Source: Chloroflexota bacterium
Lineage (GTDB): Bacteria; Chloroflexota; Limnocylindria; Limnocylindrales; CSP1-4
Reading direction: 5' to 3'
NCBI GenBank assembly: GCA_017881905.1
Contig: JADGQI010000099.1
Span: 1-45,274, forward strand
DNA: 45,274 nucleotides
Part shown: in pieces, positions 8,350-16,358 of the stretch
Layout: the number at the start of each line of letters is the position of its first letter
Position numbering within the stretch: the stretch's first letter is position 1
Position numbers and translations under genes: made by a program
Notes under the pieces: model-generated
What the model was told of the DNA's origin: nothing
Database searches by the model: none
The model's input: only the letters and a program-made list of their open reading frames with translations

Positions 8350-9627
8350 ATGGGCCTGAAGGTCGCCGTGGTCGGTGGGGGCAGCACCTACACACCGGAG
8401 CTCGTCCAGGGCATCGCCGACCGGACCACCAGCCTGCCGGTCGATGAGCTGGTCCTGTACGACATCGACCCAGACCGGCTGGCGATCGTCGGCGGGCTGG
8501 CCGAGCGGATCCTGCGGCGGCAGGGTTGGCCGGGACGACTCGTCGTCTCCACGGACCGGACCGACGCCATCGACGGCGCCGCGTTCGTGCTGGTCCAGCT
8601 CCGGGTCGGCGGCCAGGCCGCTCGACTGACCGATGAGACCCTGCCCCACCGGTTCGGCTGCATCGGCCAGGAGACGACGGGTCCGGGCGGGTTCGCCAAG
8701 GCCCTCCGCACCGTCCCGGTCGTGCTGGACCTTGCCGAGGAGGTCGGCCGGCGGAGCGCACCGGACGCCTGGATCGTGGACTTCACCAATCCGGTCGGGA
8801 TCGTCAGCCAGGCTCTCCTCGACGCAGGGCACCGGGCGATCGGGTTGTGCAACGTCGCGATCGGGTTCCAGCGTCGCCTGGCCGTCCGGTTCGGGGTGAC
8901 CCCCGACCGGGTGGCGCTCGAGCACGTCGGGCTCAACCACCTCACGTGGATCCGGGCGGTGCTGGTCGACGGGGTCGATCGGCTGCCCGGCTTGCTTGCC
9001 GACGACGCCGAGGCGACCGGGCTCGCGGAGGACGTCGACTCGCCGGTCGAGTTGCTGCGGGCGCTCGGGGCGATCCCCTCCTACTACCTCCACTACTACT
9101 ACGCCACGGCCGAGGTCCTCGCCGAGCAGCTCGCCGGCGGGACCCGGGCGGAGGATGTCATGGCCATCGAGCGCGAGCTGCTCGATCTGTACCGGGACCC
9201 GACCCTCGATCGGAAGCCGGCACTCCTCGAGGAGCGCGGCGGGGCGTTCTACAGCGAGGCCGCGGCGCAGCTGATCGCGTCGCTCCACGCCGGGACCGGG
9301 GACGTCCAGGTGGTCGATATCCGGAACGACGGGGCGATCCCCGACCTGCCGGATCGTGCGGTGGTCGAGATCCCCGCCCGGATCGACCGCGAGGGAGCCC
9401 ATCCGCTGCCGCTGGCGCCGCTCGCGCCGGAGATCCGCGGACTGGTCCAGGCCGCCAAGGCCTACGAGGAGCTGGCGGTCACCGCGGCGACGACGGGCGA
9501 TCAGCGGGTGGCCCTCCTGGCGCTCGTCGCCAATCCCCTCGTGCCGGACTTCCACGCAGCCGAAGGGCTGCTCGAGGCGATCCTCGAGCGGAACGTCGGG
9601 TACCTCCCGCGGTTCGCCGGATCATGA
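8350..9627 (+). CDS. Glycoside hydrolase family 4 (6-phospho-glycosidase-like, NAD/Mn dependent)
   Basis: The protein starts MGLKVAVVGGGSTYTPELVQ (425 aa from this ATG). The ORF track begins 18 bp earlier at a GTG, but GGAGGG at 8334-8339 is well spaced for the ATG at 8350, and GH4 proteins begin right at the Rossmann strand. GH4 enzymes use NAD+ and a divalent metal in a redox-elimination mechanism and most act on 6-phospho-glucosides or galactosides. Visible marks are GGGSTYTPEL (NAD), DFTNPVGIVSQALL, the metal-binding Cys in GLCNVAIGF and the His in HVGLNHLTW. It would take a phosphorylated disaccharide or glycoside and release sugar 6-phosphate. The stop overlaps the ROK kinase start (ATGA). 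Confidence 0.87.
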   Translation: MGLKVAVVGGGSTYTPELVQGIADRTTSLPVDELVLYDIDPDRLAIVGGLAERILRRQGWPGRLVVSTDRTDAIDGAAFVLVQLRVGGQAARLTDETLPHRFGCIGQETTGPGGFAKALRTVPVVLDLAEEVGRRSAPDAWIVDFTNPVGIVSQALLDAGHRAIGLCNVAIGFQRRLAVRFGVTPDRVALEHVGLNHLTWIRAVLVDGVDRLPGLLADDAEATGLAEDVDSPVELLRALGAIPSYYLHYYYATAEVLAEQLAGGTRAEDVMAIERELLDLYRDPTLDRKPALLEERGGAFYSEAAAQLIASLHAGTGDVQVVDIRNDGAIPDLPDRAVVEIPARIDREGAHPLPLAPLAPEIRGLVQAAKAYEELAVTAATTGDQRVALLALVANPLVPDFHAAEGLLEAILERNVGYLPRFAGS

Positions 9628-10616
9628 CCGGGGCCGAATCCCGGTCCCGAGAGGCGCCGGCGGGTCGCCTGTTCGGCGTCGATGTGGGCGGCACGAAGCT
9701 GCGGACGGCACTGTCCGACGATGACGGGACGATCCTCGCCGAGCGGGTCGAATCCACCGTCCGCGACTCCGCGCCGGCGCTCGTCGAGCGGATCGCCGCC
9801 GCGCTCGACGACCTGCTCGCGGAGGTCGGTCCCGCCGCCCGCGACCGGCCGATCCTGGCGGCCGGTGTCGCGCTCCCGGTCGGGGTGGACCCGGTCACCG
9901 GCGAGCTCGATTCCGTCCACAACATCCCCGGTTTGGCCGACGCCGACCGGCTTCGCTCGGATCTCGAACGTGCCCTCGGGATGCGCGTCGCGCTGGACAA
10001 CGATGCGAACGCGGCGGCGCTCGGCGAGCAGGCGCACGGCGTCGCGCGCGGGATCGACGACTTCGCGGTCATCGCGCTCGGGACGGGGATCGGGACGGGG
10101 ATCGTGGCCGGGGGCATGCTGATCCGCGGCGCGCGGGGGATGGCCGGCGAGATCGCGTTCCTGCCGGTCGGCGGGAGCTCGTCCGAGCCCGCAGCGGCCG
10201 GAGGACCTCCCGATGTCCTCGGGGTGCCGTCGTATGAGGCCCAGGTCGCGGGCCCCGGCCTGCGGGACCGGATCGATGCCGCCGTTCGGTCGGGCGCGCC
10301 CACCCGGTTGTGGATCGGGGCGAGCGTCGGGGATGCGACGATGCTGGCCGCCGAGGGTGACGCCGTCGCGACGATGCTCGTCGAGGATCAGGCGCGGGCA
10401 CTCGCCGCCGGGATCTCCGCGCTGGTCGCGCTGCTCGACCCCGAGCTCATCGTGCTCAGTGGGGGTGTCGGCTCGCTCCCGGGGCTGCTCGAGCCGGTCC
10501 GACGCCACGTCGCCCGGATCGTCCGGGTGGCGCCGAGGATCGAGACGGGGCTGCTCGGGGAGCGCGGCCCGCTCGTCGGAGCGTTGGAGCTTGCCCGGCT
10601 CGAGCTCGCGGACTGA
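9624..10616 (+). CDS. ROK-family sugar kinase
   Basis: A 330-aa kinase starting at the ATG that overlaps the GH4 stop (the ORF track extends it falsely upstream). The phosphate loop is LFGVDVGGTKLRTAL. The catalytic Asp lies in ALDNDANAAALGEQ, and IALGTGIGTGIVAGG and VLSGGVGSLPG are the other ASKHA motifs. Most ROK kinases bind a structural zinc with a His and a C-x-C-G-x-x-G-C cluster. Here that region reads GMAGEIAFLPVGGSSSEP and has neither the His nor any Cys, so the zinc site is absent. It is probably a glucokinase-like enzyme acting on the sugar freed in this locus. Confidence 0.85.
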   Translation: MTGAESRSREAPAGRLFGVDVGGTKLRTALSDDDGTILAERVESTVRDSAPALVERIAAALDDLLAEVGPAARDRPILAAGVALPVGVDPVTGELDSVHNIPGLADADRLRSDLERALGMRVALDNDANAAALGEQAHGVARGIDDFAVIALGTGIGTGIVAGGMLIRGARGMAGEIAFLPVGGSSSEPAAAGGPPDVLGVPSYEAQVAGPGLRDRIDAAVRSGAPTRLWIGASVGDATMLAAEGDAVATMLVEDQARALAAGISALVALLDPELIVLSGGVGSLPGLLEPVRRHVARIVRVAPRIETGLLGERGPLVGALELARLELAD

Positions 10617-10676
10617 CCCGTCGACGAGGCGCGTCCGTGCGCCCGGTGCGGGCGGTGCGTGCTGTGCAGGCTCCCG

Positions 10677-11756
10677 TCACCGTGCGACGGCGAGGATCCG
10701 CTCGAGGTCGAGATGCTCGGCGACCAGCGCCTTGATCATGGCGATCTTCTCCGCATCCCCGGCGTGCGTCTTGACGAGCAGGTCGTGCACCTCCGAGGCG
10801 ACCGCGTAGGTGTCCTCCGCGACCAGGGTCGCGAACAAGTTCGCCCAGCGGATCTCGTCGATGACGGTGTCGCTCGGACGGTAGCCGCCGGTCAATACGA
10901 GGCCGGCGGTGACGCCCGCCGAGCTGTGCGCCGCGGTCAGTCGGAGGATCGCGTCGGCCCGGTCCCCCGGCACGATCACCAGCGTTCCGGGCCCGATCCG
11001 CTCGAGCATGTGGACCGGCTCCATGGCGCCGATCGCCACGCTGTCGATGACCCGCTCGAGGTCGGGGCCGGGGTGGAGCGTCTCGCCGTGGACGCCGGCG
11101 AGGACCATCCCGAGGGTCGGATTGGACAGGATCGGCCGATACGGCAGGACACCGAGCAGCGGGATCCCGTGGAGCTCGAGCCCGCGCTCGAGGATCCGGA
11201 CGAGCCCCGGCTGGGCGTCGAGGTCGACCTTGTTGACGATGGCACCAGCAACCTGAACCCCGAGCGACGCGAAGTGGGACGCGTTCAGGACGATCTCGTC
11301 GATCGGACGTCCCACGCCGCCCTCGCTGACGATGATCGCGGGCGCCCCGAGCATCGAGGCGACGACTGCATTCGACAGGCCGATGACCGCGCCGACCCCG
11401 GCGTGGCCGGTCCCCTCGATCAGGACGATCTCATGCCGCTCGGCGAGCTCGGCGTAGGCGGTCCGGACGCGGGCCCCGAGGTCCTCGACGACCTCGCCGT
11501 TGATGTACGCCTTGGTGAACCCGCGCGGGATGTGGACCGGGCTCATCACCGGCATCGGGTCGGTCAGCCCGAAGACCTCTCGCATCAGGACCGCGTCCTC
11601 GTCCGCCGAGACCCCGTCCTCGATGACCGTCCGCTGTCCGACCGGCTTCATGAACCCGGCGTCGAGCCCGTGCCGGACAAGGAGGTCGAACAGGCCGAGG
11701 CTGGCCGTGGTCTTGCCCCGGTTCTGACCCGTCGCCGCCAGGTACAGGTGGCGCAC
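10677..11756 (-). CDS. P-loop ATPase with DRTGG domain (phosphotransacetylase N-terminal-like)
   Basis: A 359-aa protein with a GTG start. The N-terminal half is a dethiobiotin-synthetase-like P-loop domain (LYLAATGQNRGKTTASLGLF, then IEGTGHAGVGAVIGLSNA and IVNKVDLD). The C-terminal half is a DRTGG domain (TLVIVPGDRADAILRLTAA, VLTGGYRPSDTVIDEI). This arrangement matches the non-catalytic N-terminal part of long phosphotransacetylases, which occurs as a stand-alone protein in many bacteria and is thought to be regulatory. It lies 12 bp after the 200-aa unknown gene and is probably cotranscribed with it. No catalytic Pta domain is present, so I do not assign a reaction. Confidence 0.8.
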   Translation of the reverse strand: MRHLYLAATGQNRGKTTASLGLFDLLVRHGLDAGFMKPVGQRTVIEDGVSADEDAVLMREVFGLTDPMPVMSPVHIPRGFTKAYINGEVVEDLGARVRTAYAELAERHEIVLIEGTGHAGVGAVIGLSNAVVASMLGAPAIIVSEGGVGRPIDEIVLNASHFASLGVQVAGAIVNKVDLDAQPGLVRILERGLELHGIPLLGVLPYRPILSNPTLGMVLAGVHGETLHPGPDLERVIDSVAIGAMEPVHMLERIGPGTLVIVPGDRADAILRLTAAHSSAGVTAGLVLTGGYRPSDTVIDEIRWANLFATLVAEDTYAVASEVHDLLVKTHAGDAEKIAMIKALVAEHLDLERILAVAR

Positions 11757-11768
11757 CGAGATCGCCCG

Positions 11769-12371
11769 TCAGGGTCGGGTGGTTCGGCGCTCGATCAGCT
11801 GGACGGCGTCCTGCAGGCGGGTGAGCGTCTCCGCGTCGACGGTATCGGGCTCCAGGTACGGGCCGAGCCGCTCCATCACATCGGCGACCAGCGCCAGGTA
11901 GACGCTCCCATCGGCCACGAAGAACTGCGGCTCGTTGTTGTAGCGGACGAGGGTCAATCGACCCTGGAGCACCCGGCGATCCTCGACGTGGGCGACCTGG
12001 GTCGCGAAGTTGTGACCCTGGATCCCGTCCGGGTTGTTGAGGAAGTTCAGGGCGTTGTCGATGGCCAGGCCGAAGCGGGCCCGCCAGGCCACGAGCCGCT
12101 CGTGGACCTCCGACGGGATGTTGACGTCGGCGACCTCCTCGAACACCTCGGGGGCCACCGTCAGCAGGCCGACGAGCGTCGTCCCGGCTCGCGCCCCGAG
12201 CATCACCTGGAGGCTTCGCTCGAGGGTGAACACCTCGGAATCGAAGCGCGGACTGGTGATGACGTCGGTGAGCAGGTCCTCGACGTTGTCGAGGATCCCG
12301 GTCTCCCCCACCGCGTTCGCCAGGTGGAGGATCTCCTCCTTGAACAGGAACTTCTCTTCGTGGTCGAGCAT
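11769..12371 (-). CDS. Conserved-looking hypothetical protein, 200 aa
   Basis: I do not recognise the family. The chosen start is the ATG at 12371 (MLDHEEKFLFKEEILHLANA). The ORF track starts 50 codons earlier, but that stretch reads through the gdhA terminator and a tandem repeat and is not protein-like. A TACCAT box 7 nt before the ATG supports a leaderless start here. The protein is acidic and mostly helical, with no membrane segment or signal peptide, and ends in LTRLQDAVQLIERRTTRP. It is followed after 12 bp by the P-loop/DRTGG gene, so the two may act together. Confidence 0.75.
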   Translation of the reverse strand: MLDHEEKFLFKEEILHLANAVGETGILDNVEDLLTDVITSPRFDSEVFTLERSLQVMLGARAGTTLVGLLTVAPEVFEEVADVNIPSEVHERLVAWRARFGLAIDNALNFLNNPDGIQGHNFATQVAHVEDRRVLQGRLTLVRYNNEPQFFVADGSVYLALVADVMERLGPYLEPDTVDAETLTRLQDAVQLIERRTTRP

Positions 12372-12378
12372 GGGCTCG

Positions 12379-12384
12379 ATGGTA
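12379..12384 (-). promoter_or_regulatory. -10 box (TACCAT) for the 200-aa unknown protein
   Basis: TACCAT on the minus strand lies 7 nt before the ATG at 12371. Transcription would start at or within a few bases of the start codon, giving a leaderless mRNA. No Shine-Dalgarno-like sequence is seen, which fits. Confidence 0.5.
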
Positions 12385-12427
12385 CACCGCGGCGACGCCG
12401 CCTCGGCCGGGTCGGCCGGAGATCGGG

Positions 12428-12473
12428 TGGCTCCGGCGCACCGCCCCGGGTGGCTCCGGCGCACCGCCCCGGG
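12428..12473. repeat. Tandem 23-bp repeat, two identical copies
   Basis: Two back-to-back perfect copies of a 23-bp unit that begins TGGCTCCGGCGCACC (12428-12450 and 12451-12473). They lie between the gdhA terminator hairpin and the promoter of the next gene. No function is evident. A recent slippage or duplication event is the simplest reading. Confidence 0.7.
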
Positions 12474-12479
12474 ATCGTA

Positions 12480-12510
12480 GAAGCCCCCGGCCGGATCGGC
12501 CGGGGGCTTC
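12480..12510 (-). terminator. Intrinsic terminator hairpin of gdhA
   Basis: A near-perfect hairpin: GAAGCCCCCGGCC pairs with GGCCGGGGGCTTC around a 5-nt centre. It starts 27 bp after the gdhA stop. The stem is strong, but neither side has a run of T, so termination may rely on the hairpin alone, as is common at this GC content. Confidence 0.65.
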
Positions 12511-12536
12511 CTCCCACGCATTGATCGGGACGTGGC

Positions 12537-13802
12537 CTACGGATAGAGGCCGCGCATCGCCGTGGCGTCGGCCACCCGCTGGACCGCCAGCAGGTACGCC
12601 GCCGTCCGCATGTTGACGCCTTCCTTGAGCGACATCATCAGGGTGTCCTTGAACGCCTTGATCATGATCCCCTTGAGCTTCTCGTTGACCTCGGCCTCGT
12701 TCCAGAAGTCGCGATTCAGGTCCTGGACCCATTCGAAGTAGCTGACCGTGACGCCGCCGGCGTTGCACAGGATGTCCGGGATCGAGAACACGCCGTTGGC
12801 GTGGAGGATGTCGTCCGCCTCGGGCGTCGTCGGACCGTTGGCGGCCTCGGCGACGACCTTCGCCTTGATGTTCCCCGCGTTGCGGGCCGTGATCTGGTTC
12901 TCCAGGGCGGCCGGGATCAGGATGTCGCAGTCGATCTCGAGGATCTCGGCGTTGGTGATGTCCGTGGTCCCGGGGAACCCCTGGACCGTCCCGTGCTCCT
13001 TCTTCCAGGCGATGATCCGATCGACATCGAGGCCGGCCGGATTGTGGATCCCGCCCGTCGAGTCGCTCACGGCGACGACCGTCGAACCTTCGTCCCGGAT
13101 GAGTCGCGCCGCGATCGAGCCGGCGTTCCCGAAGCCCTGGACGGCGACGGTGGCGGTCTTGAGGTCGAGGCCGAGGTGGGAGGCGGCCTCCACGATGCAG
13201 TACACCGCACCGCGGGCGGTGGCCTCGTTGCGGCCTTCCGACCCGCCGAGGGCGATCGGCTTGCCGGTGATGACCCCGGGGACGGTGTACCCGACGTGCA
13301 TCGAGTAGGTGTCCATGATCCAGGCCATCGTCTGGGCGTTCGTGTTCACGTCCGGCGCCGGGATGTCCTTCTCGGGGCCGATGATGATGCTGATCTCGGT
13401 GGCGTAGCGCCGGGTCAGACCCTCGAGCTCCTTGACCGACAGCTTCTTCGGATCGACGACCACGCCACCCTTGCCGCCGCCGAACGGGATACCGACGACC
13501 GCGCACTTCCAGGTCATCCACATCGCGAGGGCCTTGACCTCGTCGAGGCTGACGTCCTGGTGGTAGCGGATGCCGCCCTTGGCCGGACCGCGGCCGAGAT
13601 TGTGCTGGACGCGGTAGCCGGTGAAGACCTGGACGCTGCCGTCGTCCATCTTCACCGGGAAGTGGACGATCAGCTCGCGGCGCGGCTCGCGCAGGACCTT
13701 GCGCAGGCCCGGATCGAGATTGAGCCGTTCGGCCGCAAGGTCGAACTGTTGCTGCGCGACCGACCAGGGGTTGATCGGCCCAGCGGCTTGTTCGGTGGTC
13801 AT
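12537..13802 (-). CDS. gdhA: Glu/Leu/Phe/Val dehydrogenase, probably glutamate dehydrogenase
   Basis: A 421-aa enzyme that interconverts glutamate and 2-oxoglutarate plus ammonia with NAD(P). The dimerisation/catalytic domain includes KGGIRYHQDVSLDEVKALAM, the catalytic lysine loop PFGGGKGGVVVDP and GPEKDIPAPDVNTNAQTMAW. The Rossmann domain has TVAVQGFGNAGSIAARL. The C-terminal part has EAANGPTTPEAD and the CNAGGVTVSYFEWVQD motif of GDH. The ATG at 13802 is preceded by GGAGGA about 9 nt upstream, and the family N-terminus fits MTTEQAAGPINPW. The longer ORF-track start is not supported by its low-complexity sequence. Nitrogen supply links it loosely to the cyanophycin genes further along, but it is not in one operon with them. 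Confidence 0.92.
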   Translation of the reverse strand: MTTEQAAGPINPWSVAQQQFDLAAERLNLDPGLRKVLREPRRELIVHFPVKMDDGSVQVFTGYRVQHNLGRGPAKGGIRYHQDVSLDEVKALAMWMTWKCAVVGIPFGGGKGGVVVDPKKLSVKELEGLTRRYATEISIIIGPEKDIPAPDVNTNAQTMAWIMDTYSMHVGYTVPGVITGKPIALGGSEGRNEATARGAVYCIVEAASHLGLDLKTATVAVQGFGNAGSIAARLIRDEGSTVVAVSDSTGGIHNPAGLDVDRIIAWKKEHGTVQGFPGTTDITNAEILEIDCDILIPAALENQITARNAGNIKAKVVAEAANGPTTPEADDILHANGVFSIPDILCNAGGVTVSYFEWVQDLNRDFWNEAEVNEKLKGIMIKAFKDTLMMSLKEGVNMRTAAYLLAVQRVADATAMRGLYP

Positions 13803-13930
13803 CGAGAGTGGTCCTCCGTCCGGCCGTCGCGTCGATCGGCCGAGTTCTGAGTCGTCTCCCGGACGACCCCACGGGAAGCGCCCCGATCCCGCCGGGAGGG
13901 CGGCCGCGGCGCGTGGTTCAGTCACCGGCG

Positions 13931-13936
13931 AGTATA
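13931..13936 (-). promoter_or_regulatory. -10 box (TATACT) upstream of gdhA
   Basis: TATACT on the minus strand is a near-consensus -10 element about 130 bp before the gdhA ATG. Five bases downstream is a GTG (13925) in frame with gdhA. The mRNA may therefore have a leader of about 120 nt with the SD-led ATG, or be read leaderless from that GTG with 41 extra residues. I see no known riboswitch in the leader. Confidence 0.5.
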
Positions 13937-14042
13937 TCTGCCATCCGCGACGCTCGTCGCGGTCCGGTTGCCACCACGTTGCGGACTGGTTGCAGTGCCG
14001 TCCATAGGCCGTTCGGCCCATGGCATCCCGGAGCGGATGGGC

Positions 14043-14900
14043 TCAGGTCGCGCGCTTCCTCAGGACGGCGGCGCCGACGGCACCCGGTCCGAGGTGCGGA
14101 CCGACCGACGATCCGACCAGCTCCGTGGACACCCGGGCCGGGTCGATCCCGCCCGGCGCGCGGGCGATGAGCTCGGCCCGGAACGCGTCGACATCCGGGC
14201 TGATCGTGTGGAGCACGCTGAGGCGCTCGACCGGGTCGGACATGATGAAGTCGATCGCGCGGGCGCGGGCCTTCGTCCGCGTCCGGACCTTGTCTACGGT
14301 GTCGACCACCCCGTCGTCGACCGAGATGATGGGCTTGATGCCGAGGAGCGAGCCGATCGCCGCCTGCGGGCCGCTGATCCGGCCACCCTTCTTGAGGTAC
14401 TCAAGCGTATCGAGGCAGACCACGACCAGGATGTCGTCGGCCCGGACCTCGATCGTCCGGGCGATCCCGTCGGCGGGCACGCCGGTCGCGGCGAGCTCGG
14501 CGGCCAGCAGGACGAGCAGGCCCTCGCCCATCGACGCGCTCTTCGAGTCGACGAGGTGGATCTCCCGCTCGGGCAGCAGCTCCAGCGCGACCTGGGCGCT
14601 CTTGTGCGTACCCGACAGCTTCGAACCGACCGTGATGCAGACGACCGCCTCGGCACCGCCGGTGAACGCCGCTTCGAACGCGTCCTTGAACACGCCTGGG
14701 CTCGACGCTGCGGTCGTCGGGAACGGGGCATCCGGGGCGACCATCCGCTCCCAGAAGGCCTCGGTCGACAGCTCGACGCCCGCGCGGTAGCTGTCCCGGC
14801 CGAAGCTGACGATGAGCGGCACGACGATGACGCCTGCTGCGTCGGCGACCTCCGGATCGATGTCGGCGGCCGAGTCGGTGACGATCGCGACGCGAGTCAC
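14043..14900 (-). CDS. DegV-family fatty-acid-binding protein
   Basis: A 285-aa DegV protein. DegV proteins bind a fatty acid and some (FakB) present it to the kinase FakA for phosphorylation. Marks are VAIVTDSAADIDPEVADAAG at the N-terminus, the TTAASSPGVF loop with the lipid-contacting Ser/Thr, HLVDSKSASMGEGLLVLLAA and LKKGGRISGPQAAIGSLLGI. The start is the GTG at 14900, preceded by AGGAGGAGGG about 10 nt upstream. The giant 1345-codon ORF in the track is an artefact of GC-rich open frames upstream. No FakA (DAK domain) gene is in the window. The MFS carrier gene ends 62 bp upstream and may be cotranscribed. Confidence 0.88.
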   Translation of the reverse strand: MTRVAIVTDSAADIDPEVADAAGVIVVPLIVSFGRDSYRAGVELSTEAFWERMVAPDAPFPTTAASSPGVFKDAFEAAFTGGAEAVVCITVGSKLSGTHKSAQVALELLPEREIHLVDSKSASMGEGLLVLLAAELAATGVPADGIARTIEVRADDILVVVCLDTLEYLKKGGRISGPQAAIGSLLGIKPIISVDDGVVDTVDKVRTRTKARARAIDFIMSDPVERLSVLHTISPDVDAFRAELIARAPGGIDPARVSTELVGSSVGPHLGPGAVGAAVLRKRAT

Positions 14901-14962
14901 GGGACGGGACCCTCCTCCTGGCTGGCGTCGATGATACGGGCGGCGATGGGTGGCACGGGTCG

Positions 14963-16309
14963 TCAATCGGCCGCCGGGGCAGGCGTCCCGGCCGTGCCCG
15001 CCGTGCCGATGAGGTGCTCGACCGCGCGCAGCCGACCGAGCGGGATGAGCGCGATGACGAGGGCCAGGCCGGTCGCCACGATGATGCCGTCGATCCCCCG
15101 CCAGTCGGCCGCGACGCCGCCGATCAGGCTGCCGATGATCTGGCCCAGGGCGAGGAACACCGAGTAGAGGCCCATGATCGCCCCCCGATCGGCCGGGAAC
15201 GCTTCGGAGATGTCGGCCAGCATCCCGAGCGCGGCAGGGGTCGCGCCGGCCAGCACGAACAGTCCCGCGACCGCGACCGCGCCGGCCGCGATGCGGACGA
15301 GCGGGCCGAGGTCTCCGCTGTGATTGATGACCGCGACCGCCGCCACCACGGCCGCCCCGCCAAGGATCCCGTAGAACAGGATGGTGGTCCGACGCATCGT
15401 GCGGAACCGCTCGCCCCAGAACGCCAGGCCGGCGAAGAAGACGACGCCGGCGGCGACCAGGCCCAGGCTGACCTGGAGCGGGTCCACCCGCCCCATCAGG
15501 TACTGGTCGGCGAACTTCGGGGCCGGCTCCTTGACCAGCTGGAAGAGCGACTGGGTCGTCCACAGGCCGATCGCCGCGTTCAGGGCGATCCAGGTCGGGG
15601 CGAGCAGCCAGACGTGCGAGCTGCGCAGGATCTCGAGGTAGCGGTGGAGGCCGGGCAGGCGCTCGGCTCCGGGCGCATGGCCGACGGGCGTCTCGGGGAC
15701 GCCGAACCGATAGATGAGATAGGACACGAAGTAGATCCCGGCGTTGAGCAGGAACCCCTGCCGGTGGAGGAGCTCCCAGACCGGGCCGGCCGCGACGAGC
15801 CCGGCACCGAGGCCGGCCAGCGTGGCCCCTTCGAATCGCGAAGCGGCCCGCCCACGCAGGAGCTCGTCGCTGGCGGTGATGACGGCGATGAAGCCGAGGA
15901 TCGACGGGACGGACGCCGCGGTCGAGGCGCCCTCCAGGATGCGCGTCCCCCCGAGCAGCACGACGTTGCTCGCGAAGTAGGTGAGGATGACCGCCACCAG
16001 GCCGAACAGCGGGCCGAATTGCATGACCCGGTGATGACCCCAACGGTCGGAAAGGAGCCCGAACGGCGGGGCGAGGACGAGCTCGGAGACGTAGAACGCC
16101 GCCATCAGCAGGCCGAGCTGCGCGGCGTCGACGACCGGGGCCCCGTGCTCGGGATGGGCGAGGTAGTAGATGAGCAGGCCGCCGGTCAGGCCGGTGCTGA
16201 AGCGGAGGGTGAACGTGCCGGCCAGGACGGCCACCAGCGAGCGCGGGACGTCGCCGAGGATCAGATGGACGAGGCCTGTCGGGCGGCCGTGATCGGGGGC
16301 GGTCTCCAC
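14963..16309 (-). CDS. Major facilitator superfamily transporter
   Basis: A 448-aa membrane protein with about 12 hydrophobic helices. The loop between helices 2 and 3 reads GLLSDRWGHHRVMQFGPL, a good MFS motif A (G-x-x-x-D-R-x-G), and HILEG-type segments such as GGTRILEGASTAASVP match motif B/C positions. The C-terminus ends in an Ala/Pro/Thr-rich tail. The GTG start at 16309 has a TACCCT box 7 nt upstream, so a leaderless mRNA is likely. Substrate unknown. The divergent gene is a gamma-glutamyltransferase-like hydrolase, and DegV lies downstream, neither of which defines the cargo. Confidence 0.85.
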   Translation of the reverse strand: METAPDHGRPTGLVHLILGDVPRSLVAVLAGTFTLRFSTGLTGGLLIYYLAHPEHGAPVVDAAQLGLLMAAFYVSELVLAPPFGLLSDRWGHHRVMQFGPLFGLVAVILTYFASNVVLLGGTRILEGASTAASVPSILGFIAVITASDELLRGRAASRFEGATLAGLGAGLVAAGPVWELLHRQGFLLNAGIYFVSYLIYRFGVPETPVGHAPGAERLPGLHRYLEILRSSHVWLLAPTWIALNAAIGLWTTQSLFQLVKEPAPKFADQYLMGRVDPLQVSLGLVAAGVVFFAGLAFWGERFRTMRRTTILFYGILGGAAVVAAVAVINHSGDLGPLVRIAAGAVAVAGLFVLAGATPAALGMLADISEAFPADRGAIMGLYSVFLALGQIIGSLIGGVAADWRGIDGIIVATGLALVIALIPLGRLRAVEHLIGTAGTAGTPAPAAD

Positions 16310-16316
16310 GACCGGA

Positions 16317-16351
16317 AGGGTACCCTGCGCCGATGGCGCCCCGTCTAGACT
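16317..16351. promoter_or_regulatory. Divergent -10 boxes for the MFS and gamma-glutamyltransferase genes
   Basis: In the 49-bp gap between the divergent starts, TACCCT on the minus strand (16317-16322) lies 7 nt before the GTG of the MFS gene. TAGACT on the plus strand (16346-16351) lies 7 nt before the GTG of the hydrolase gene. Both would yield leaderless mRNAs, and their upstream promoter parts must overlap, so the two genes may compete or be co-regulated. Confidence 0.5.
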
Positions 16352-16358
16352 CAGCGGC

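Noticed and set aside
12374-12521. N-terminal extension of the 200-aa unknown protein
   Set aside because: The extra codons translate the gdhA terminator hairpin and a tandem repeat. A -10 box directly precedes the internal ATG.
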